A stretch of DNA of 40,000 nt from Mesostigma viride (Eukaryota; Streptophyta; Mesostigmatophyceae; Mesostigmatales; Mesostigmataceae): assembly GCA_009746045.1 (NCBI GenBank), contig RPFO01001895.1, forward strand, positions 22,501-62,500, in the 5' to 3' direction. Below, in pieces: positions 1-10,600 of this stretch (the stretch's first letter is position 1; each line of letters opens with the position of its first letter). A model generated the notes under the pieces. That model was not told the DNA's origin and did not search any database. It saw nothing but the letters and a program-made list of their open reading frames with translations. A program made the translations under genes and the position numbers.

Positions 1-272
1 GGTCCATGTGCATTCGTGTTTCGTTGGGCATTCCACTCCATTCCATACCTTGGGCTTGGAGGGCAGCGAAGCACAACCAGCAGCGCAGCAGCTGCCAGCC
101 CAGCACTAAGTATATCCTCGCCCAGCCTAACATAAAACATCGAACACGGTCCGTGCGAATTCCTGGGTTTGTTGGGCATCTATTTCCATACATTGTGACT
201 CCTGGGCCAGCAACTCCACATCCGGCAGCCAGCATGGGCAGCCTTGTGACTAAAACAACCAACAGTGTACGA

Positions 273-522
273 TGCCCAATGCCCAATGCCCTATGCCCAA
301 GGCCCATCGCCCAAGGCCCAAGGCCCAAGGCCCAAGGCCCAAGGCCCAAGGCCCAAGGCCCAAGGCCCAAGGCCCAAGGCCCAAGGTGTTGCGCGGCTGG
401 CTACGCTGCCACTGCCCCAGAAGTCAAAGGTACAGTGAAATTGGACCTTGTTGTCATGGGGCATTGGGCATTGGGCATTGAGCCTTGGGCACTGGGCCTT
501 GGGCCTTGGGCCTTGGGCATTG
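273..522. repeat. Heptamer minisatellite arranged as an inverted repeat around a core
   Basis: GCCCAAT and GCCCAAG heptamers run from 273 to about 387. A ~68-bp core follows, then the reverse-complement heptamers CATTGGG and CCTTGGG continue to 522. The two arms could pair as a hairpin. The core (about 396-432) contains a near copy of the helicase exon 11 end, in opposite orientation to the gene. Confidence 0.8.
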
Positions 523-1002
523 GCCGAGATGTTTAGGCTGACACACGGATGCCAGCCTGCGCACCGAGTACTGCCCACCTTGCAAAGCTAAAAAAGAAGG
601 GCCAGCAGAGTTAAGCTGTTCAGCACTAGAAGAATTGCCCAGTTTCTGGGGCCCTTCTTTCTAAGTCCAAGTTGAGCTAAGGACGAAACGATGAGAGAAT
701 GGAATGGAGCTTTGTATTATGGCAATAATACGAGAGCGCAATGGAATGTGTGAGCGAGGCTCAGAATGGGATGCAGAACACTGGTCAGCCGTGATCGTGA
801 GCCCAATCCTTCAAACACGCTGCGCCTAAATGCCAACTGCACACCTACGGCTGGAAGCCGCTAGAGGCTGACAACTGGACAGTCCACTACCGTGTGACCA
901 CGTCACCCAATACAACGTCCTGTCAGCACCGAACATCCGGTACGGACAGGACACCATGCTATCAACACTCTAGCTGGCACTGAACTGTCGGTCCACTCTT
1001 GA

Positions 1003-1031
1003 CACCTCAGTACCGTACGGGTACTGAGGTG
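1003..1031. repeat. Perfect hairpin, 12-bp arms
   Basis: CACCTCAGTACC at 1003-1014 is followed by a 5-nt loop and its exact reverse complement at 1020-1031. It sits just outside the right arm of the larger inverted repeat. Its role is unknown. Confidence 0.8.
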
Positions 1032-1045
1032 TCCCGCTCAGCCGC

Positions 1046-1294
1046 GGTGGGGAGTACTCGGTGCGCAGGCTGGCATTCGTGTGTCAACCTTAACATCTCG
1101 GCTAACTCCCAAGGCCCACGGCCCAAGGCCCAAGGCCCAAGGCCCAAGGCCGAATGCCCGCTGCCGAATGCCCAATGCCCAATGCCCAATGCCCAATGCC
1201 CAATGCCCAATGCCCAATGCCCAGTGCCCAATGACAACAAGGTCCAATGTCACTGTACCTTCTTCTGGGGCAGTGGCAGCGTAGCCAGCCGCGT
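1046..1294. repeat. Right arm of an inverted repeat with 389-580
   Basis: Read in reverse, this arm matches 389-580: the outer edge (AGTACTCGGTGCGCAGGCTG), a heptamer block at 1108-1231 and the core at 1235-1294. Between the arms lie about 465 bp without a recognisable gene. The pair lies downstream of the last helicase exon I can define. Confidence 0.75.
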
Positions 1295-1410
1295 AACTCC
1301 TGCCAGACAGCACCAGCCATAACTAGTGCCGGCCTAGCATCAATCAACCAACAATGTCTCCTTCCACCCTACCTTGGACTTCTGGAGCAGCACCTGCCAG
1401 GCCCAGCGTC

Positions 1411-1586
1411 CATAAGATCTACTGTCAGCCTAACGCTGACTACCCAGCACTATCCATAAGATCTACTGTCAGCCTAACGCTGACTACCCAGCACTATCCA
1501 TAAGATCTACTGTCAGCCTAACGCTGACTACCCAGCACTATCCATAAGATCTACTGTCAGCCTAACACTGACTACCCAGCACTATC
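1411..1586. repeat. Tandem repeat, 44 bp x 4
   Basis: Units start at 1411, 1455, 1499 and 1543, each opening CATAAGATCTACTGTCAGCC. They are nearly identical (one C to A change in the last). The array abuts the donor side of helicase exon 11; a fifth unit is lost at 1587. Confidence 0.9.
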
Positions 1587-1605
1587 CACCCAGCCGATTC
1601 CATAC

Positions 1606-4600
1606 CTTGGACTTCTGGGGCGCAGTGGGTGCAAGGCCGATGGCCGCGTCCATGTCAAGCTCCAGCTCCTTGGCGTGGCGCTGCACCCACGCGTCCTTGG
1701 CATGGGTCTGTTGCAAAGTAATACAGAAAGGAGGGCGAGGGCATATTCATGCATGTGAGCGGATAGGTAAGAGCACATTACTAGATCCAGCAAATACCTC
1801 AACAGTCCTTGGCGTGACGCTGCACCACACAGGGCGTGCACAATCCTCAGCGCGGTTATGCCACACAGTATCGACCGATCGATGACAGACCAACGGGTGG
1901 GCAAGGGCACATTATACCAATGAGACAACCAGCGCAGGCCAGAAATCTGGACGATCCGGATCATGGTAGCTCGAGCCTGCTGTTATCTTATCCGTGTAAG
2001 CGCACACTATACATTTGTGCACGCGAACTGATGCGCAAACAATCATGGCATGCTTGGCACGGGTCTGCCAAGAGGACTTGTTACAGGCGCGAGGATGGGC
2101 GAGGGGGCGAGGGGATGAGCCAATATCAAGACTCCCAGTCCAGTATCGCCGTAGTCTTAAAACGCCCAGACAATAGTTTAACCTTGCCCTCATGCGCCAG
2201 TAATATTATTTAGCTATACCCGCTGCCATAAGCTGCCAAAGCAAGGAATGAGTAAAGCGCTTCTTTGCGCTTCTCTTCGCTAGTCTTTGACCATGTTGTG
2301 AGCACTCGAACAGTACTTACCTAATCATGAGCACAAAAAAGAAACATTGTTGTGAGCAAGCAAAGTGAGTACACCTCGGCCCATCTCGCCAGTACGGTGC
2401 GCCCCTCTTATACTTGCTTTCCCCGCCATGGCCCTCTTATACTTGCTTTCCCCGCCATGGCCCTCTTATACTTGCTTTCCCTGCCATGGCTACTAAAGCA
2501 AAGAAGAACTATTCCGTCCCTTCCCTTAAAATTGCAAGCATATCACCCAGCCCCCTCCACTGCTATCAAAGCCAAGTACAAGTTCTTCTCCCCTCCCCTC
2601 CCCTCCCCTCCCCTCCCCTCCCCTCCCCTCCCCTCCCCTCCCCTCCCCTCCCCTCCCCTCTTCTCTCCTACCTTGTCGTGCCGGCGGCCGATCTCGTCGA
2701 TGCGGTGCGCCAGCTTCACTTGCTCCGTGATCGGTTTCATGAGGGAGAAGTCCACGGGGAACTCGGGCAGGCCCGCGTCACCCTGGTGTGCGGGGGAACA
2801 AGGTTCAGGTAATAAAAGGTAAAGTGATGGGCATGACAGAATGAGGCGTTGCCCTGGCGTGGGAGACGAGGGTAATATTGCACGCATATGGTGTTCGCGC
2901 ATAGCTATGTGTACAGTATGTAGTGTAGTATAGCTGTACGCTTGCTAAAGAGAGAGCTACCTATTACCTAAGGAGTGCGAGAGAAAGGGGATGATAAGGC
3001 GACTAGGGTGATGGACATCAACGCAGGAGGTGACCATGGGACAAAGAAATTATCATTGAGAGACTTAGAATTATGGCTTGAGGGTGTTCAAAGCAATGTT
3101 TCTAGCGCAATGTTACGATAGCCAGAGCGAAAAAAACATGAGGTGGGAAGTACAGAAAGGAAAGTGCATTTACAGGCCAGGCATGCCTAGTGCAGGCCCT
3201 TGCGCAGGCATAGAAACATCAAGGGCAGGTACACTATGTGCAGGGCACGCATGCGTACCAAGTACTGGCACCTTGCACAGGCACGGCAGGCTATAGGGCG
3301 CGCGCACAGCTTGTGCAGGCCCTTGCACAGGCGCAGCCAGCTACTATAAAGCAGCTACTATAAAGCATTTTCTGGGAAGGGCAGGCATGCATGCATATGC
3401 AAGCTTTTGCAAACTGCGTGGCAAGCTATTGGGCGCGCACACCTTGTTCAGGCCCTTGCACAGGCGTAGGAACTTGGTGCGGTCGATGGGGCTGACAAGG
3501 GCAACTGAGAGGCCTTCCTTGAACCCGCGCGCAGTGCGACCCGCGCGGTGGACGTAGACCTGGCGCCAAAAATAGACCAGAAGCGGTAGGACTAAGCATG
3601 TAACTTGAAACAAGTTAGAACAAATTAGCACAATTGAGTCATCTCAACTAGGAGCAGTCACAAAAACGGCGGCAAAAGTGAAGACATTGGCGCAGTCTTG
3701 TCTCCAATTGGAGACCAGAGGTGGAGACATGAGCTCGATTTTTTTTTCAGTAGTCCTGAACTGTAGCTTGTCACCTCGTTGATAATGAATAGAACTGCTC
3801 CCGTTGATATGGTCCCGTTGATATTTACTAACTTTGAATAGGATTGCTCATCCCGTTGATATTTACTAACTTTGAATAGGATTGCTCATCCCGTTGATGC
3901 TTGCTAACTTTGAATAGGATTGCTCATCCCGTTGATATTTACTAACTTTGAATAGGATTGCTTATCCCGTTGATATTTACTAACTTTGAATATAACTGCC
4001 CATCCCGTTGATATTTACTAACTTTGAATAGGATTGCTCATCCCGTTGATATTTACTAACTTTGAATAGGATTGCTAATCCAGTTGATATTCACTAACTT
4101 TGAATAGGATTGCTCATCCCGTTGATATTTACTAACTTTGAATAGGATTGCTCATCCCGTTGATATTTACTAACTTTTATTCACTAACCCTGGTCGTTTG
4201 CATCTCCCTGCCACCCACCTAGGTGGTGAATACCACAAACGGCTTTAACAAATCCTGTGATATGAATGAATTATACTACTAACGTATTGACCCTGGTCGG
4301 GTGTATATGACCCTGGTCGGGTGTATATCCCTGACACGAACCTCGGTGGTGAGCGGGATCTGGTAGTGGATCACGGTGGTAACGTTGGGGATGTCGATTC
4401 CGCGCGCCGCCACGTCCGTCGCCACCAGCACGCCCTCCGAGCAGGCCTGGAAGCGCTCGAGCGCCTGCGCATGCCCGGTGCGCGAGAGGGGACAGGGAGG
4501 GGAGATTGTCAAGGGAGGGCATTTACCAAGGGGACACGCCTTGCAGATGGTCGATCTCCTTGCACATTGGGGGAGTCTTTCCAAAGGAAGCCGTTTCCTC

Positions 4601-7600
4601 AAGGAAGTGCATGTTTGGTCAAGACAGGATATTTGGGGCATTTGGGGCAGGAAAGTCGGCGGATCAATAATGTGGATGGGTCCATGAGGGTGGGGGGGTA
4701 TGGGGATGGAAGAGGGTGGCAGTGCTGTGTGTCTGTATGTGTGCGAGCAAGTGTGTGCATGTGGAAATGTCGCGTTGGAAGGCACAAAGTGGCGACGAGC
4801 CAGTTCCCGCCAAGGAACCAACCCTCAAACTTGAGCCGCCGCTGCTGCCACAATGCTCTCTCTCAAACTGGGTACCGATCCACTAGTAAGCAGCTGCCTA
4901 TAATGTCATACTACTATGACTTGACACGCCAAACCTTTCACCACTGCTGCCGCTGCATAGATATTTCTGACTTCAGCTACCAGTCCACTCACAACAAGCC
5001 GTCTATCCTGTTGCAAGGAATCCCAGGAACCAAGAGCTTTCACCTTGAACCCAATGCCCTCATCTTGAACCCAGTGCCCTCACCTTGAGCCGCTGCCGCT
5101 GCTGCATGCTGGCGTGCAGCGCCCAGCAGGGGTAGCGCAGGATGGCGAGCAGCGCCGCCACCCGCCGCAGCGCTGAGATGGCGTTGCAGAAGAGCAGTGT
5201 CTTGCCCGGGTGCACGCGCAACAGGTAGTAGAGTGCCGTGTCGTTCTCATTCTCCAGGCAGCTGCAGCGTCAGACATGCGAGTGTTGACAACCAATTATG
5301 AGCGATGTCATTAAAAGCATAGCAGATTAAGTCCGTCTTGTTCTTTTTTTCTGGGCAGCTGCAAGTCAAGCGTTGCACGTTTAGTGGCACAGTAATCCTT
5401 GGGTGTAGTGCTTGCCTTGCTCATCGACCCTAGAGCACTGTAGTGCGTGTCCACCACAAAGCAGGGGCGAGAGAACGGGACCAAGTTGTTCTGGCTCTCC
5501 TGCCAGCTGCAAGGGCGGGCACGCGAGGGGCATCAATGACCATATTTGATAGTAGGAAGTGCCCTTGCTATGTCTTTGGGTGGTCGCACAGATACAGCAC
5601 TGTGCCATTCTCGTTCTAACGGGAACTTAGGGGAGTTTGGTAGCAGCAAGCGAAACAAACGTAGCAAGTATACTATCTAAGCGAGTCTATATATGGGAAG
5701 CGCACTCACTAGATGACCGACTCCTGCACACGGTGCGCCACGATCGCATCCGTGGTGAGGTCGATGATCGCAGGCTTGAGCGGCGACATGAACGGGATGC
5801 GCGCCATGAGCGCCTCCAGCGGGGTCATCTCAGCCCGCCCCTTGGCCCCCCGGCCCTTGCCCGCGGAGTACTTGCCGCCGCCCCCGTGCTTGAGCTTGCG
5901 CTTGAGATCGGCACTCAGCGCGAGCGTGGCCGAGAACACTAGCGTCTGCCAACGCGCCTTGCTCTTCTGTTGGCCGCCGTCACCCCCGCCCTTGCCCTTC
6001 TTCTTCCCTTCGTCTCCCTCTCTCTCAAACTTCTTCTGCTGGCCCCCCTTCTGCCCATGCCCGCCCTTGGACGCCTCTTTCCTGACCAGGCCCTTGGAAG
6101 CTCCCCTAGACCGATCACCCTTGTTATTCTCGCCCTCATCAGCCTCCCCTTCGGACCCTTCTCCCGACCCCAATCCCTCCTCTCCCTCCTCACTACTCTC
6201 CTCGCCTCCGTCCTCCTCTTCTCCCTCCTCCCCCTCCTCCCCTTCCTCGCCTTCCTCATCCCCTTCCTCCTCCCCTTCCTCCTCCCCTTCCTCCTCCCCT
6301 TCCACCACCTCTTCGATCACCTCCCCATCCGCCCCTTCACCAGCGCCCGGTGCCCCGCCATCATGACCGCTGGCATCTGCCCCTTCCCCACTGGTGCTTG
6401 CTCGCGCCACCAGCTGCTCCAGGATGTCGGTCAGCTCCTTGAAGTGGCCGCGGTCCACCATGCGGTCCGCCTCGTCGAGCACCAGGAAAGAGAGTGCGTC
6501 CACCTGCGTGAGTTCGTGGGGGTGGGAGGGGGGGGGATGAGGGCAAAAGAGGGGAGCAGACACCACACACATGGGATGTCAGTGGGCAAGTGCGTGCGGT
6601 CCGCCTTGCCAAAGAACCAGGAACGAGAGCGCGTCCACCTGGGGAAACTTTTATCTTTTCTACACGGGGAGGGAGGATGGAATTGGACGGGGAGCAAGGG
6701 ACACAGTGATAGGGGGAGCAAGGGACGCGTTTAGTGACGAAAACGAGGAAAGGTCAGAAAGTGGTCTTCGAAGTAAGTGGTCTGCTTCATACACCGTCCA
6801 AACAGATAGCGCGTGAAACCCCCCCTCACATAAGCAGCGTGTACGAGTCCATGGTCCACATAATCCATAACTACGCTTGACTAAGATATCTTTCTACTAC
6901 CCATGGAACACCAGGGTAACCAGACTCTTCATTACAACTATTGGTGGAGCACATACAAAAGGCAGGCCACATCCCGGCCGCCGATGCTCAAGGGAGCACA
7001 AACTGCTTGCCAAAGAAATATCTCTCTCGATTTCGTACACAAATACCCCCTCACCTCCAGCAGGTGCTTCTCTCCGCTGGACATGAGGTCCCACAGCCGG
7101 CCGGGCGTGGCCACCACAACCTCCGGCCGCAACCCCAGCAGCCGCACTTGTTTCTGCGGCGCGATGCCACCCACGATGGGGATAACACGGATGCCAGTGA
7201 AGCGGGCGACCGCCTTGATGTGGTCACACACCTGATGCGATGAGAGTTGGCGGGGGCGGGGCGGGGGGGGGGGGCGGGGAGAATGGGGTGGTGGCAGGTA
7301 ATGGCGAAAGACGATAATCAGTGAAGAGGGCGACCGCAAACCTATGTTATGGTCGCAAACCTGGCACTGAGGGGCAACGGACATTGGCGACCATGATAGG
7401 CGGTAATGAGCAGCGATACGACAGGTAACATGGGCAATTGCCGTTTGTAGCGGGCGACCACGTGACCACCTTGATGTGGTAGCACATCTGGGTCAGGTGT
7501 TTTGGCGGGAAAGGGTAAAGAAGGGTTAAATAATAATGAGAAAAGCACAAGCGAAGGTCAAACCTAGCTGCCCGATGATGTCATGCACCTGCATGAGGGG

Positions 7601-10600
7601 CAAGGGGGAGGTTGGCCGCCACAATAGGTAACATTAAAGGCAGCACGGTAGACATCTTTAATTACATTTGCGAGGAAACACGTCCAAGCAGCAGGCTGTG
7701 GCCACTCACCAGGCTCAAAAGGCCTCAATAATCTAATCACACCACATGTACTCCTGGATCGCCCAGCTGGCGGGGGTTGTCACTTCACTTGTATAATAAA
7801 CATACTGTAGTATTTAACCGCCAGGTCCCAAGAATTAAATATTTCGTCTCATTAAGAACACACCTGGATCGCCAGCTCGCGCGTGGGTGTCACAATCAGT
7901 GCACGCAGCTTTCCCGACAACTGCACCGCCGGCTTCTTATTGCTGCCACCTGGAAATGCCCATGTGGATTTGACAAGACACAAGGCAGGACATTTTGCCA
8001 GCATGAGTCAATAGCGTTGATTAAAATTAGAGCTGATAGCATACATACACATCAGAAAGCTCAAAGAAACAGAAAGAAACACTAAAGAGTTGCCAAGGAA
8101 ACTCTGGCCTGCCCCCCCCCCCCCCTCCTTACTGCTTAAGAGGGATGGCTATGTGCGTCTGTTTGACTCCTGTTACCTGCTTCATCGGCCTCCCTCAGCG
8201 CGGCGCGGTCCCGCTGCTCCAACAGCCGCTGGAGGATGGGGATGCCGAACGCGAGGGTCTTGCCTGACCCAGTCTGCGCCGCACCCACCACGTCCTGCGC
8301 GCCGACACAATCCATGAACAATAAAATAGCGTTGATTCAAGCTAGGAGGTAAGAATGCCATCCTATGTGCCGCGCCCACCACACCCTGAGTGCACGCACG
8401 CCGACGCATTTTACCAGTAAGTAGACACATCCAAAAGTGAGTGATGGTATAGCATTATAAAGACATCCTGCCCGCAGGCACGCCAAAAAGTGCAACGAAA
8501 ACTAGAAATAACAAAACTCAAATTTGGAGGAAAGAATTACATCCTGTGCGCAGCTATAGATGAAAAGGGAAAAGCTCACGAACCGAGCTAGTAGACATCC
8601 AATCATGGCATCTTGGATGCGGGCATGGCGACTGCTTGTTTTTGCCAGCACTTCTACTCCACTAATACCCACTTGTACGTGAAACAATGACCCACGCGCT
8701 CACCTTGGGGTCGTGTGGGCCGACCCATAATAGAAAAATAAAAATACACAGAGCAGGGGCATATGATAAACTTGTGCGGAATTAACTATTGCATGATTAC
8801 GCTGTGCATGATACCCTTTGCCAGTGATAAACGTGCCCACTGTGCAAGTGATAAAGTTTGCACACAGGTGCAAGTGATAAAGTTTGCACACAGCGCAAGT
8901 GATAAACTTTACACACAATTTAAGTGAAAAAATTGTGCACACAAAACAAATGATAAACTTGTGCCCGCTGTGCAAGTGATCAATGGGAAGGATGCCGTGC
9001 TTGATGACACGCCAATCTAATTTAAATCAAACATGTCTTGGTTACTCCGCCATATAAGTAACCCGCAGACTTCAACTTGGTTCCCCACAAATTTCAATAC
9101 CCGCACCCGCCATCATGACCACCCGCCATCATGACCACCCTTGTTGTAAGTTTGTTGTCGCGTGCTGCCGCAGTAAAATACACACTTCCCCTGGATCAGT
9201 GCCGCCCTGACGCCCACCATGGGCAGTAGCGCACTTCTAACCGCCCCTACGTCATGTCCTATACTGCGGAACCGCCCCCATACACTCTCACCTTGTAACC
9301 GCACGCTGCCGCAGCGGGGATGCACTTCCTCGCGGCTACCTGAACCCGGCACGGCACACACACTAGCGTACGTCAACAGCAGCACCCGCGTGATGACAAC
9401 CCCACACTCACCCTGTGATCGCGCGCGGCGGCTGGGATGCACTTCTCCTGGATAGGCAGCGGCGCCTTGAACCCGAGCACCCGAATCCCCTTAATGATCA
9501 GCGGGTGCAAGCATAACGGCGCCCACGCCGACATGTCCGAAGGCACCCCCTCCTCAAGGGCGCTTCCTTCCCCCTCCTCGATTGGCACGCCAGCAGGCAC
9601 ATCCTCGTCCTCGTCATCGAGCTCCTTTTTACTACCACCCGCCACCCCAGAAGCACCGGGCATCCCGCCCGCTGGCACCAGCCCCTTCCCTCCGCCCTTC
9701 TTCTCCTCCTTGAACTGTTGTTTCTCCTTGTTGTTCTTCTTGTCTTTTGCCTGCCCAGCCACACCCTCCCCTTGCGCCGATGCTGGCACCTCACCCACAG
9801 GCTTCCCACCCATCCCCGCGCCTTGCTTTTGTTGCTGCTGCTGCTGGTTCTGCTTCTGCTTTTTCCCACCCTGGGTCAACCCCCCAGGGTTAGGAGCCCC
9901 GGATGACTGCGATTTCGCCTGCCCACCCGCCCCCGCCCCCGCCCCTGCCCCCACCCCCACCCCTACTGCCCCACCCGCTTTCTTCCTCTCCTTCTTGCGC
10001 TGCCGCTTGGCGCTGCGCTTGAGCCGGATCGCCTCCTTCTCCTCTTTGCTCCTGACCTTCCTGGGACCCTGGGTCGCGGACGCGCCAGGGACGAGCCCAG
10101 GCGCCTTCCCCCTGCCCCGACCCTCGCCGTCCTCCTCCCCATCACTCCCCCCATCATCGCCGCTGCCATCACCGCCGCCATCCTCGTCACTGCCACCGCC
10201 AGCATCATCCCCCGGCGTGCCCTTGACAGGCCCAAGTCTCACCTTTCCCCCCAATGTCTTCTCTCGTTTGCTGGCCCTTTCCCTACTGGGAGCCTCCAAT
10301 GCCCCTGCCTCCCCAGGCTCCCCCCCAACTTCCTCCTCATCCCCTTCCTCTAGCACCCCCTCGCCTGCCTTATCAGGCCTGGCCCCTGCTTTCCCATGGG
10401 CTCCCTTCTTGCTGCTGGCACCTGGCACCACGATCACCCCCTTGCCCGCCTTGCCCTTCTTGCCCTTGGCCTTCCCTTTGGAGCCTTTGGCGGGCTGGTC
10501 GTCCGTGGGGGCCCCTGGAAGCGCGCCACCCTCAGGGAGGTACTCGGAGGGGTCAAGCTCCTCAAGGGACATGAAGCCTGCATGCATCCGCAATAAGGTG

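Noticed and set aside
273-522. Interstitial telomere
   Set aside because: The period is 7 bp but the units (GCCCAAT/GCCCAAG) are not the plant/algal telomere sequence, and they face each other.
5713-6734. Long plus-strand frames opposite the helicase exon 6, and likewise at 9437-10693
   Set aside because: Antisense shadows of GC-rich low-complexity coding sequence; Ser/Pro-rich with no domain.
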